NCBI GenBank assembly: GCA_035502775.1
Contig: DATJUB010000063.1
Span: forward strand, 14,454-78,453
DNA from: 67-14 sp035502775
GTDB lineage: Bacteria; Actinomycetota; Thermoleophilia; Solirubrobacterales; 70-9
Length of the DNA: 64,000 nt
Direction of reading: 5' to 3'
A program made the position numbers and the translations under genes. Below the pieces are notes generated by a model. The model searched no databases. It saw only the letters and a program-made list of their open reading frames with translations, and was not told where the DNA came from. This document shows positions 16,073 through 25,388 of this stretch, one piece after another (the first letter of the stretch is position 1; the number at the start of each line of letters is the position of its first letter).

Positions 16073-17671
16073 TCACATCAGGCCTGCGGCTTGTAGCGCA
16101 CCGATGATTCGGGCGTTCAGGGCCTCTTGGTTGCCGACCGCGTTGTCGGTCGTCACGGTCAGTTCGTGGTTTCGCCAGCTTGTCTTGGTGATCTTCCGAG
16201 GCGTTGGGGAGTGCTGGTTGAGGACGCTGATCGTCTGGTCGGCTCGCACCAGGGATGACGGCTGCCAGTGCCCTTCGATGTCCTGGATGTACATCGGGAC
16301 GGTGATGGTCGATGGGCGCTTCGCCCGGTTCGCTTCGGTCAGGGCGATCGCGCCGATTGCCACGGCATCGTTCTTCGAGCAGCGCCAGGTGATCTCAGGG
16401 AGATCGAACCATGCTTGGTCACCCCACTGGTTCGCCGCGATCCAGTCCGACGTGTCGTGAAGGTCGGCCGCGTCGAGCGGGGTGATTCGCTGCTGAACGC
16501 CGGTGAAGTCGGTGAAGGTGACACAGACGCCGTTGAAGATGTTCTCGGTGGTGTCACCGGGGGTCTCGACCCGAACGCCGTTGATGCCGTTGCGGACCTG
16601 CCAGTTTGAGGTGGTGAGATCGTAGGGACCGAACTCCAGGGTGCGATTCTCCCACACTCCGAGTCGCCAGCCGTGGAAGCTGTTGAGTTGCTTCGCTGCC
16701 TCGTGAAAGGTGACCGGGTCGCGCCATGTGGCGTGTGGAATCGGGTAGCTGGTGGCTTCGACCCCGGCGGTGCTGAGTTTCGGCGCGTACTTGTTGGCGA
16801 GGTAGGTGATCCCGTCCGATGCGGCGATGCCGTCAGGTTCGCCGTCTCGTGTGATCGTCGGGACTCCACTTTCGTTGTAGGTCGCGAGCAGCGCGATCGT
16901 CCGCCAGAACCCAGCGGTAGCCGCGGGAGTGTGGGTTGCCGATGCGAGCGCACCGAGCACGAATGCGCGCTTGCTGTCCGTCAGGTTGATGGTGCGAAGC
17001 GTCCCGTCTAGGGTCATGCCGTAGGTGACCTGGTTGTTGATCTGGTCGTCGTCGGCCGTAACCATGTCGGGGGCCGCAACGTTGGCCGCGTTGCCCTGCG
17101 TGCCCTGGTACATCACCTTCCCGATGCGCGTTCCGAGGGGGGCGATGTATGCGAGCTCTGCCCGGGACCCGGCCGGGATTGACTGGCCAGCCTCCCCGGT
17201 CCAGTTCAGGGCACGGTCCGCTGCGACCGTGTACGCCTTATCGAGGGTCTGGGTGAACGCAAGGAGAACCTGTCGGCGGTAGGTGCTGATCTCGCCGAGC
17301 TGCGAGGTGTCGCGCTCAACCAGAAAGTCAGTGAAGGTTCTTTGGCGGCCGTGAGACATCCAGCCCTCACAGTCGAATTGCCATGCCTCACCTACCGGCA
17401 CGCCTTGTGCCCGGCCTTCATAGGCCCGCTGGCCGCCACCGGTGTTCAAGCGGAGTTCATTGAGCAGAGACAGGTCGGCGTATTCCTGGTCGCCGGGACG
17501 CCTCAATGTCACCGAGGACGACGCGAATCCCTCCCCGGCCTCGGTCTCGAACGCGATGTCGAGCGGTCGTTTCTCGACATTGCGGGCGGCCGGGTCCCAG
17601 CGGAACCCTTCACCGGTGGCCGTGAAGACTTCGGCGGTGATTTCCGCCGGCGGTTTCTCTTCGACCATCAT
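16073..17671 (-). CDS. Minor tail protein (tail tip/baseplate hub-like)
   Basis: The 532-residue protein follows the other tail genes and shows a beta-rich N-terminal part, a long central region resembling tail-tip hub proteins of siphophages, and a C-terminal beta domain (VRADQTISVLNQHSPTPRKI). The N-terminal motif SSVTLRRPGDQEYADLSLLN suits a structural virion protein. No enzymatic site is evident. Its start overlaps the stop of the preceding tail gene by one base. Confidence 0.7.
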   Translation of the reverse strand: MMVEEKPPAEITAEVFTATGEGFRWDPAARNVEKRPLDIAFETEAGEGFASSSVTLRRPGDQEYADLSLLNELRLNTGGGQRAYEGRAQGVPVGEAWQFDCEGWMSHGRQRTFTDFLVERDTSQLGEISTYRRQVLLAFTQTLDKAYTVAADRALNWTGEAGQSIPAGSRAELAYIAPLGTRIGKVMYQGTQGNAANVAAPDMVTADDDQINNQVTYGMTLDGTLRTINLTDSKRAFVLGALASATHTPAATAGFWRTIALLATYNESGVPTITRDGEPDGIAASDGITYLANKYAPKLSTAGVEATSYPIPHATWRDPVTFHEAAKQLNSFHGWRLGVWENRTLEFGPYDLTTSNWQVRNGINGVRVETPGDTTENIFNGVCVTFTDFTGVQQRITPLDAADLHDTSDWIAANQWGDQAWFDLPEITWRCSKNDAVAIGAIALTEANRAKRPSTITVPMYIQDIEGHWQPSSLVRADQTISVLNQHSPTPRKITKTSWRNHELTVTTDNAVGNQEALNARIIGALQAAGLM

Positions 17672-19653
17672 CAGTGAGGGACCGTCAGATATCGGGGGTG
17701 GCCCTCGATGTCGATGTCGAGCGGGTCGGTGTTGCCGGTGCTGGAGTCCTTGTGTCGCCCGGCACTTCGACGGGCGAACAGCGTGAGGTTGTTGTCGACG
17801 CCGGGAGCGATCGTGAGGCCGGACGATCCGGCGTACAGATATTCCGCCCCGCCTGAGGTCAACATGGTCGGCCCGTCGAGGGTGAGCGTTCCGTCTGTAG
17901 GGATCGGGGGTGGGGTCACGCCGGCCAGGGAGGAGGCCTGGACTCCGAACGAGCGGCGTTCCAATCCGGGGGTTGCGTAGCTGTAGTTGTCGTAGAGACC
18001 AACTCTCGCGTTCGCGGGATCCCCGAGGTCCTCACCCTGGATGAGCGCACCATGGGCACCGGAGGCTGTGGCGCTCCAGAACACACCGGCGGTGACGGTG
18101 CTTCGGGCCTCGACACTGACATACCAGCGGCCATCAAGGGTAGTTTGGATTCGCCATTCGTAGTAGCCACCGAAGAGCGTGAACCAGGGGTTCATCACGT
18201 CGGTCGCCGGTCCCATCCAAAGCAGGTAGTAGACACCACCGATGCAGGCCCACAGGCCCGGTTTGCCGGAGAAAGTTCCGTTGAGTGCCCAGCCAGCAAC
18301 GAGAAAATTCGTGGTGTTCTTCCACCGAACGAACCCGCCCTGAAACGGCTTCGAGAAGTCAAACACGCTGAAGCTCCCGCCCGGGATCGTCTTCGTCCTG
18401 AAACGCAGGTCAGCTTCGAGCGCGTTGATGCCGGTGGCATACGCGAACGCCGGTGCTGTCATCGACACAACGGTGCGGGTCGCACCATTCGCGACCGAAA
18501 CCGGCCAGCTGGGCGAGGCGTTGTGGGACCCGGCGGCGGTCCATCCGGTCCGGGATCCGATGTGGGTGGAAACCGTGGCCAGATCATCGGTGAGCAAGCC
18601 GGCGCCCGCCAGTTGCCTTCCTGCCATCGGTCCTGTTGCTTCAATGAGGCAGTCGTTCGGGATGATCGTCCGACTGAAGAAACGAACGTCACCTTTAGTT
18701 TCGATCCAAGCATCCCAGGGCGCCTTTGCGGAGACACTTCCCAAGAGGATGTCCGCGACCCCTGCGCCGCCGACATCGACCGCGGGCAGGGAACGTCGGG
18801 ATCCACCTGCCTCTGCCCAACACAGCCGGGCTTGACCGGAACCGAACGCGGTCATCAGATAGAACCGGAAGGTACCGAGACGTGATTCGCGGGGCACCTG
18901 GCCGACAACAGACCAGTCGGCCGAAGTGCCGAACATGAAACCTGAGGCGATCGTTCCCGCGATCGGCGTCATGGCGCTCGCGAGGACTGTCGGGTTCACA
19001 CCGGCTTCGCGTCTGCGAAGACCGACGACCAGGCGGCCACGCAGACGGGAGGAGACGTCCTTCACCTTCATCCGGAGCCACGGTGGCGCATCACCCGGAC
19101 CACCGGGGATCGTCACGGAAGGTGCGATCGCGGCCGCACTGGTGGTGGTATCCAGATAGGTGCGGAGAGCACCGTAGCCGTAGGGATCACAGCTCGCCTT
19201 GATCAAGACGACCGGGGCCTTCAGGAAGAACCCGGCATCGCCGCCCTCAACGACCTTAGGCACATCCTCGATCGAGGCCTGATAGATCGGGAGGGTGAAT
19301 GACTTGGTTGAACCGGCAGGCTGGTAGATGAACCGGACCGTGTCGATCGCCGGGTCCTGCGCTCCGGCGTTGACTTCGGCCTGTTCCAAGAATGATTCGA
19401 GGGTCCCAACAGCAGTGAGCGCGAGATCCATCGTTGACTGCGGTCTCAGCTGGAGACGGGCCGTGACCTCTCGGTTGTCGCGAAATGGAATCCGCGCCGG
19501 CAGAGCGCCGTTGGCATCGGTCGAGGCGACCATCTCGTCACGCTTCGCACCGTTCCCCAGATTCAGCTCGAAGAGACCCCAGATCGACCCGTTCAGATCG
19601 AGTTCGGCACCACCGGCCCCGGGAAGTTTGATTTTCAGGCCCTCGTTCGCCAT
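17671..19653 (-). CDS. Distal/minor tail protein with probable binding domains
   Basis: The 660-residue protein lies directly after the tape measure gene, the usual place of the distal tail protein. The first ~230 residues (GLKIKLPGAGGAELDLNGSI, later LPIYQASIEDVPKVVEGGD) match distal-tail-type proteins. The remainder is beta-rich and reads like a concanavalin/LamG-type carbohydrate-binding region around residues 380-590 (WRIQTTLDGRWYVSVEARST). It is a plausible receptor-binding component for the host surface; the binding role is inferred. Confidence 0.7.
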   Translation of the reverse strand: MANEGLKIKLPGAGGAELDLNGSIWGLFELNLGNGAKRDEMVASTDANGALPARIPFRDNREVTARLQLRPQSTMDLALTAVGTLESFLEQAEVNAGAQDPAIDTVRFIYQPAGSTKSFTLPIYQASIEDVPKVVEGGDAGFFLKAPVVLIKASCDPYGYGALRTYLDTTTSAAAIAPSVTIPGGPGDAPPWLRMKVKDVSSRLRGRLVVGLRRREAGVNPTVLASAMTPIAGTIASGFMFGTSADWSVVGQVPRESRLGTFRFYLMTAFGSGQARLCWAEAGGSRRSLPAVDVGGAGVADILLGSVSAKAPWDAWIETKGDVRFFSRTIIPNDCLIEATGPMAGRQLAGAGLLTDDLATVSTHIGSRTGWTAAGSHNASPSWPVSVANGATRTVVSMTAPAFAYATGINALEADLRFRTKTIPGGSFSVFDFSKPFQGGFVRWKNTTNFLVAGWALNGTFSGKPGLWACIGGVYYLLWMGPATDVMNPWFTLFGGYYEWRIQTTLDGRWYVSVEARSTVTAGVFWSATASGAHGALIQGEDLGDPANARVGLYDNYSYATPGLERRSFGVQASSLAGVTPPPIPTDGTLTLDGPTMLTSGGAEYLYAGSSGLTIAPGVDNNLTLFARRSAGRHKDSSTGNTDPLDIDIEGHPRYLTVPH

Positions 19654-22600
19654 CTAGTACCTCATGGTCGGGTTGGACTGACCGACGTTCTGCTTGCCGA
19701 CGATCTCGCCGGACAGCCAGTCCTTGACGTAGCGGCCGAACTCGGCCCCACCAATCGCGGACATCGCCTTCTGCTCCGCGAGCAGCTTCTCGTTCGACTC
19801 TCTGATCGCTTTCAGCTCCGCGAGAATGTCCGAGGCAGACGAGTCGGAACCGGTGTCCTCATTCAGATCGGCCAGGCCCTGCTCGGCCGAACTGACCTCG
19901 CTCGTCGCGCTGTTTACGTTGTCGAGGGCGGTGTCCTGGACACTGATCGTGTCCTTGATCCTCTTCCGCTCTTGGTTCAGTTCGCGGATGTCATCCTTCG
20001 CCAACCCGAGTTTCCCGCGCACCCTGCCCCGCTCGGCCCTCAGCGCGGCCCTACGCTCCTTCGAGATCTTCGACTTGCCGAGTTCCTTGTCAATCTCTTC
20101 CAGGCGCTTCTCGAGCCGGGCCTTCCTGGCGTTGGGGTCCTTCAGTTCCTCACGGATCTCGTCCAGACGTTTCGCGCCACCGAGCCTCTTCAGCTTCCGG
20201 GTCGAATCGAGCAGCTTCTTCTTGTTGTCGTTCTTCCGGGCGCGCTCCATCTCCAGGATCGCCCGGAAGTAGGCCGCGTCATCGTCCTTCCTGGCTGTGG
20301 TCTGAGCGACGGTGAGACCGGTATCAAGGGTGTTGCGGTCAGCCTGCCAGCCGGTGCCGTACAGGCCGAGCATGTTGCGAGTCTCATCCGAGAGGTAGCC
20401 GCGACCGGGGGCGTTGGTCGCACTGAACGGCTTGCTTGGATCCCAGCCTCCAGGCGACGGCGGCACGGCCGGCGGATGATGACCGGGGGCGGTCGGCCGA
20501 TCGGGCTTGTTGTTCCGGTCCTTGCGGCGGTCACGCACAGCGTTCCGACGCCGGGTGGTCAGTTCATGGGACTTCCTGCGAGCCTTCCGGCCCTTGATGT
20601 TGCCTTCTGTCGCGCCCTCGAAATCGAAGTTTCTTGCGGCCTTCATCGCTCGCCGGATCGCCCTGCTCGACTTCTTCGCCAGGCGCTTCGCGTTCGGTCC
20701 CGCGCCGGGGATCTTCGAGTTCGGACCGGTCTTGATCCGCCGCCACAGCTTTTTCGTCTGCCGCAGATTCGCTTTGGTGCCCTTGATCTTCGCCTTCTGA
20801 CGCTCCCGCATCAGACCCCACGCGATCGCCGCTCCGCGCTGCCGGTCGTCCTCGGCCGGAATACCGGGACGCTCCCATTCGGCCATGAACAGGGACGTGG
20901 CCTCGGCCACGCTCGATGCGTTGAGCCGCGCCTTCAGGTCGGCGGGCATGTGCCGGTCCATGAACCCGATCTGGAAGTCGATGTCACCCCAGTCCACACC
21001 GCGTCGGGCGGCGTCCGCCTTCAAGTCGGCGAGGCTGATCGGTGAGGTCGTGAAGCCGAACAGGCCACCGCCACCGGTTCCGACCGAGTAAGGGTTGAGG
21101 TCGGGTCCGGCTTCCCGGTAGGCGTTCCCGATTATTCCGGCCGCCGCCTTCGGGCTGTAGCCGCGGCGGATCAGCGCGTCGGTCATCGCCCGGACACGAC
21201 CACCAAACTGGTAGCCCCGGATCAGTCCACCCTTGCGATGTCCGGTACCGGAGGCGTGACCATCGTCGCGGAATCCGATCGGTGCGAGCAACGGGTACTT
21301 GTAGTCCCGGGTCGCGTTGACCACCGACATCTTCGCCGAGAGCCCGGTGGTGTAGCCACCGAAGTCGACTGCGCCGCCCGGATATTTCGTTTCCTCGTGT
21401 TCGGAGAAGTAGAACCGGCCCTGAGACACGTTGTACGCATGGGACCGGTAGCCGGATGTGGGTTGCGGAGACGCACCCTTCTTCGCTGCGTATTCCAGTG
21501 CGCCGGCAACCCAGTCGGCCATCGGCACACCCTTGTAGTTCCGGATCGCCCCAGTGTTGGTCGCGGAATGTTCCTCCACCCATTTCAGGGCGGCCTTTCG
21601 CATCGTGTCGATGCTGGCCTGCCCGACGCTCGTGGCATGGGGATTTCCACCACGCAGTTTCGGGGCACCGACCTTGCCACCGGTGGAGAAATGGGGGAGC
21701 TGATTCCGGATCGCTTTCGCCCGCGATTCACCCTTCGCCATCCTGGCCTGGCCATCCCAGGTCATCACCGCCGCACCCTGGGGCAACTCGGCGTAGACGG
21801 AGTCCTTTTTCTCGGGGCGCCCCGGGACCGTCCACGACCGGCCCTGGTAATCGACACGTTCTCCGGGAGAGACCCGGACGGGGACCAACTTGCCCTTGCC
21901 GAGAGGTACAGGACCCCCGCGGCGAAATGCGAGCTTGACCTGGCTCTTCGCTCCGAACGCGCCGGCGGCGACGTTGGCGTCGGATGCCAGCCCCTCGTAA
22001 GCGGTTCTCACCGGCGAGTTGATTCCGCGAACCGCCGCCTTGACGTTCCGAGCGTGCTTCCTGGCCGAATCGGAGAGCTTCCCCATGGCCTTGTCGGACT
22101 TGTCCGACCCTCGCTTGAACGCATCTGCGACGCCGTCCATTCCGCCGGTGGCGTCCGACTTCATCGACTTCCACATCTTGGGCCCGAGACTGAGGAGGAT
22201 CTTGGACCTCAGGCGCTTGACCGTCCCCTCGGGAAGCTTCTGCTTGTTCTCCAGTTCCCGGGCGTAGTCGAGCATCGTCTTCGCGGCCGACTGACGGGCC
22301 TTGGGCGGCAAGTCGCGGAGCTGCCGCACCATCTGGCCCATGTTGATCTGATTGGCGTTCTTCGCCTTCTTCCAGCCGTTGACGATGCCCTTGGCGATAC
22401 CGATCGGGTCGGCCCCCGCGAGCATGTTCTTCCGGCGCTCCTGGATCTGCTTGATCCGCTGGAGACCCTCTTTCGTCAACTTCCCGTTGCGGGTCCAGTT
22501 CCGGCGGACCGCAGACTCTTGGGCCTTCAAGGTCTGCCAGACGGCATTCCGCCACTGCGGCGTGAACTTGTTGTAGCTCCGCGAGACCATGGCGAGCTGC

Positions 22601-24321
22601 TTGTCGGTGGCCTTCTGGAGGTCTCCGCCGACAAACTCTCCGCCCCGAATAAGCTCGGAGAACTGGTCAATCCGAAGCTGCGGTTTACCACCGTGCGCCG
22701 AAGCATTCGCAGTCGCGTTCAGGATGCGGCGAAGGACCTTCTCCTGCTGAACGGAGATGTCGAGGTTTTTCAGATACTCGATCCCCTGGCTGCGGAGTGT
22801 CAACGCCTGAGCGCCACTCGTCTTCCTGATTTCTTCGAGTACGTCCTTGAACTTCTGGGCGTCCTCAGCGATGTCGACGCTGGTCTTCTGCGCGTCGTCT
22901 GGACCGATGAAGTCAGACACGTCCTGCGTCGCCTCTTCGAGCCACGCAAGGTTCTTCTTGCGACCCTCGATCAGACGGTCGATCTCGTCCATGGCGTTCT
23001 TCTCGGGGGTGTTGTCCCGGAAGGCAGCATCGACTACGTCAAGTGAGGCGGTAATAGCCGCCGCCCAGGGGGCGGCCTTGCCCGCGAGCTTGCCGAACGT
23101 CTTCAGTTTGCCGATGACTCCGCCGGCCGCGGCCCCGGCTGTGGCAGCGCCAGTGGCCGCTCCGCCTCCCATCGAAGCTACCGCCGAAGTCGCTGCGATC
23201 TCAGTCGCTGCAGTCTTCGCGGCCGCCCCTCCATAGAGCTTGCCGAACGTCTTGCCGGCGGCGACGATCGCGCTCGCACCGCCGAATGACTTCAACAGCC
23301 ACACACCGATTGCGGCCTTGCCGAGGATCCCGGTGTCCATGAACCCACGGCCGATGCCCTTGGCGATCTCGACACCGGTCTCACCAGCGCGCTGCGCGAT
23401 CTCCGGAGCGAGGTCCGTGATCGTGTCGAGGATCACTTCGCTGTACTTCTCGTACTGCTTCCGGATCTGCGCAACCTTCTGGTCGCGGGTCAGATCGTTG
23501 CTGTTGATCAGCTTGACGAAATCGCCGTAGGCGTTGTACGCCTCGGTGACCGCCGGTGTCGCATGCTTCGCGAACGCGATCTGCAGGCCCATCGTCGCGA
23601 CCTTCGATCGGCGTTGCGCCATTGTGAGCGCATCCATTTTCGCGATCGTCTTTTCGTCCAGGGTCGCGCCGAACTCGTCGGCCCAGCGGAGCTGATCTTT
23701 CAGTCCCGCCGCACCCTTCGAGAACATCGGGAGGATCGTGGCGTAGCCCCGGCCGAGCAGGGTCTGGGCGGCTGCCTGGCGCTTCGTGGAACCTTCCGCG
23801 TTCCCGAGGGCTTTGGCGACCATGTCGATCTGCTTCGAGTAGTTCCCTGAAGCTGAGGCAAGTTCCTTCTGTGTGATCCCCAGTTCCTTGAACGGTTTCA
23901 GGGCCGACTCGGTTCCGTCTTTCGTCGCCTCGATCCGTTTCGACAGGGTCGTGAATCCCATGACCAGCGCCTTCGAGTCGACACCGCGTGCCTTGGATAC
24001 GACCGCCCAGCGGGACGCCTGTTTCGTGGCGAGGCCCAGGTTCCGGTTCAGACCCATCGTGGTCAGGGCGAGGTCCTGCGTTGTGACGATGGCCTGTTTG
24101 CCCTGCGAGATCGACAAGTACGCGGCTGCAAGACCAGCGGCCGCTTTCGCGGCCGATGCCATGCTGGACCCCACCTGACGTGTCGTGGATGCCTGCTTCT
24201 TGGCCTGAGTGTTGTACTTGCCGGTCTCCCGGGATACGCGACGCATGCCGGCGCTGACTCCAGTGGAATCGACGCCGAACACGATTTCGAGGGCACGGCG
24301 CTTGGCACTGGATCTCGCCAT
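19654..24321 (-). CDS. Tape measure protein with M15-like peptidase and tail lysozyme domains
   Basis: The 1555-residue protein sets tail length. The N-terminal ~330 residues are the conserved TMP region (TTMGLNRNLGLATKQASRWA). Hydrophobic Ala/Gly-rich segments follow (about 320-425), and long Lys/Arg-rich helices fill the rest. At about 905-1030 lies a D,D-peptidase (M15)-like domain with SGYRSH, SEHEETKYPGGAVDFGGY and DDGHASGTGH. At about 1040-1165 lies a phage tail lysozyme-type domain (SPKAAAGIIGNAYREAG, GLFGFTT, FQIGFMDRHM). The two wall-cutting domains would open the thick actinobacterial wall during DNA injection. The C-terminus ends in coiled coil near the tail tip. Confidence 0.9.
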   Translation of the reverse strand: MARSSAKRRALEIVFGVDSTGVSAGMRRVSRETGKYNTQAKKQASTTRQVGSSMASAAKAAAGLAAAYLSISQGKQAIVTTQDLALTTMGLNRNLGLATKQASRWAVVSKARGVDSKALVMGFTTLSKRIEATKDGTESALKPFKELGITQKELASASGNYSKQIDMVAKALGNAEGSTKRQAAAQTLLGRGYATILPMFSKGAAGLKDQLRWADEFGATLDEKTIAKMDALTMAQRRSKVATMGLQIAFAKHATPAVTEAYNAYGDFVKLINSNDLTRDQKVAQIRKQYEKYSEVILDTITDLAPEIAQRAGETGVEIAKGIGRGFMDTGILGKAAIGVWLLKSFGGASAIVAAGKTFGKLYGGAAAKTAATEIAATSAVASMGGGAATGAATAGAAAGGVIGKLKTFGKLAGKAAPWAAAITASLDVVDAAFRDNTPEKNAMDEIDRLIEGRKKNLAWLEEATQDVSDFIGPDDAQKTSVDIAEDAQKFKDVLEEIRKTSGAQALTLRSQGIEYLKNLDISVQQEKVLRRILNATANASAHGGKPQLRIDQFSELIRGGEFVGGDLQKATDKQLAMVSRSYNKFTPQWRNAVWQTLKAQESAVRRNWTRNGKLTKEGLQRIKQIQERRKNMLAGADPIGIAKGIVNGWKKAKNANQINMGQMVRQLRDLPPKARQSAAKTMLDYARELENKQKLPEGTVKRLRSKILLSLGPKMWKSMKSDATGGMDGVADAFKRGSDKSDKAMGKLSDSARKHARNVKAAVRGINSPVRTAYEGLASDANVAAGAFGAKSQVKLAFRRGGPVPLGKGKLVPVRVSPGERVDYQGRSWTVPGRPEKKDSVYAELPQGAAVMTWDGQARMAKGESRAKAIRNQLPHFSTGGKVGAPKLRGGNPHATSVGQASIDTMRKAALKWVEEHSATNTGAIRNYKGVPMADWVAGALEYAAKKGASPQPTSGYRSHAYNVSQGRFYFSEHEETKYPGGAVDFGGYTTGLSAKMSVVNATRDYKYPLLAPIGFRDDGHASGTGHRKGGLIRGYQFGGRVRAMTDALIRRGYSPKAAAGIIGNAYREAGPDLNPYSVGTGGGGLFGFTTSPISLADLKADAARRGVDWGDIDFQIGFMDRHMPADLKARLNASSVAEATSLFMAEWERPGIPAEDDRQRGAAIAWGLMRERQKAKIKGTKANLRQTKKLWRRIKTGPNSKIPGAGPNAKRLAKKSSRAIRRAMKAARNFDFEGATEGNIKGRKARRKSHELTTRRRNAVRDRRKDRNNKPDRPTAPGHHPPAVPPSPGGWDPSKPFSATNAPGRGYLSDETRNMLGLYGTGWQADRNTLDTGLTVAQTTARKDDDAAYFRAILEMERARKNDNKKKLLDSTRKLKRLGGAKRLDEIREELKDPNARKARLEKRLEEIDKELGKSKISKERRAALRAERGRVRGKLGLAKDDIRELNQERKRIKDTISVQDTALDNVNSATSEVSSAEQGLADLNEDTGSDSSASDILAELKAIRESNEKLLAEQKAMSAIGGAEFGRYVKDWLSGEIVGKQNVGQSNPTMRY

Positions 24322-24342
24322 CAGGTCGGCCCTCCTTTCGGG

Positions 24343-24824
24343 CTACTTTCTGCGCAGGTATTTCGAGAGGCCGCGTGTCAGAACGTCGATCTCCCAGAGG
24401 GGCGTGTTGTCGACCTCTTCGGCCGACATGCCGAAGAACTTTCGGAACAGGAAGAACTCGTCTTCCTGCCCCTTGGTCAGGAAGGGCGTTCTGAGCGCAT
24501 CTCCATGAGGCCGTTGAAGAGCTGGTTGACGTGGCCGAGTCCGATCGACTCGTCCTTGTACTTGTTCTTCAGCACGGTCTTCGCGGCCGTCTTCTTGCCG
24601 GTTTCGTCCGGGACGGGCTCCAGGAGCACGTTCACAACCTCGGCAATTGCCGCGAGTGTCTGTTCGTCAGTGGCGTCGGCCGGGAGCCCTTCGAGCTGTT
24701 CGAGGACTTCGTCCATCTGGCGTTCGATCTTGCGGGTCGGCTGCCGGAGGGTGTAGGTCGGACCCCAGAGGTCAACCTCTACGATCTCGAAAAGATCGGT
24801 TGCTGCGTTCAGCTTCTTGGCCAT
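24343..24824 (-). CDS. Tail assembly chaperone, -1 frameshift fusion product (gpGT type)
   Basis: A second reading frame continues past the stop of the 24477-24824 gene in the -1 frame: after the slip it reads FLTKGQEDEFFLFRKFFGMS and AEEVDNTPLWEIDVLTRGLS, then KYLRRK and a stop at 24343. It has no start codon or ribosome-binding site of its own. In almost all long-tailed phages the two frames ahead of the tape measure gene make G and GT chaperones by programmed frameshift. The candidate slip heptamer on the coding strand is C CCT TCC (plus-strand 24480-24486), right before the TGA; the Pro codon re-pairs well, the Ser codon only partly, so the exact site is uncertain. Confidence 0.75.
24477..24824 (-). 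CDS. Tail assembly chaperone, short product (gpG type)
   Basis: ATG 24824 follows AAAGGAGATTCACC, an ideal ribosome-binding site; a longer frame is not credible. The 115-residue acidic, helical protein (FEIVEVDLWGPTYTLRQP then ERQMDEVLEQLEGLP) lies between the tail tube and tape measure genes. It is expected to coat the tape measure during tail assembly together with the longer frameshift product, and is absent from virions. Confidence 0.8.
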   Translation of the reverse strand: MAKKLNAATDLFEIVEVDLWGPTYTLRQPTRKIERQMDEVLEQLEGLPADATDEQTLAAIAEVVNVLLEPVPDETGKKTAAKTVLKNKYKDESIGLGHVNQLFNGLMEMRSERPS

Positions 24825-24867
24825 GGTGAATCTCCTTTGTTTCGACAGGTCTCGACAGTTCGCGGTA

Positions 24868-24897
24868 GCCCCCGGCCCTGTCGAGACGGCCGGGGGC
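24868..24897 (-). terminator. GC-rich hairpin, probable terminator or attenuator
   Basis: A 10-bp perfect stem (24868-24877 with 24888-24897) closes a 10-base loop CTGTCGAGAC. The loop itself is the exact complement of GTCTCGACAG at 24849-24858, so an alternative hairpin is possible. It sits between the gp10-like tail gene and the chaperone gene, where it could lower readthrough. Confidence 0.55.
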
Positions 24898-24908
24898 ACC
24901 ACGTTTGG

Positions 24909-25385
24909 TCAGTCGTCAAATCCGTTGACTTGGGCGAGGTGATCAACCAGCCCGAGTAGGTGGTTCTCGATGTCGTCGGCCCTCGTGAAGACGGCACGGC
25001 CGAGCATCTGTGAGCGCTTGATGCGGATCGGCACGCCTCGGGGCTGGACCTTCGAGTCCGGTTTTCCCGACGTTCCCCACTCGTGGGCGGGGGCATACTC
25101 CAGGTCGGAGTACAGGGACATCTCTTTTGATTTGACCGAATGTTTGATCGACCTGCGGAGCTTGCCGGTCGCCCCGAGCGGCGCGTTGGAGCGAGCCGTG
25201 TCCCGGGCGCTGGTCGCGATCTGGCGGAGATACCGATTGATCTCCTTGCTCAGATCCTTGTCGATCTTCCCGAGGTCGCGGCGGAACTGGGCGAGGCCGA
25301 CAATCTCGAACGCATCCGAGGAATTGGCGACCCCGCCCCTTGACCCGGCAGACCCCGCCGGCGGGCGGTAGGTGCTGCCGGGCAT
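24909..25385 (-). CDS. HK97 gp10-like tail completion protein
   Basis: The 158-residue protein has the family pattern: VGLAQFRRDLGKIDKDLSKE, then SARDTARSNAPLGATGKLRR and the conserved YAPAHEWGTSGKPDSK segment. HK97 gp10-like proteins join head and tail or terminate the tail tube. The last 40 residues form an acidic helix. It follows the major tail gene by three bases, slightly out of the usual order, but family assignment is firm. Confidence 0.8.
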   Translation of the reverse strand: MPGSTYRPPAGSAGSRGGVANSSDAFEIVGLAQFRRDLGKIDKDLSKEINRYLRQIATSARDTARSNAPLGATGKLRRSIKHSVKSKEMSLYSDLEYAPAHEWGTSGKPDSKVQPRGVPIRIKRSQMLGRAVFTRADDIENHLLGLVDHLAQVNGFDD

Positions 25386-25388
25386 TGG

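Noticed and set aside
21238..23046. 602-codon plus-strand frame inside the tape measure gene
   Set aside because: It is antisense to a gene with two recognisable domains and has no start signal; composition is that of a shadow frame.
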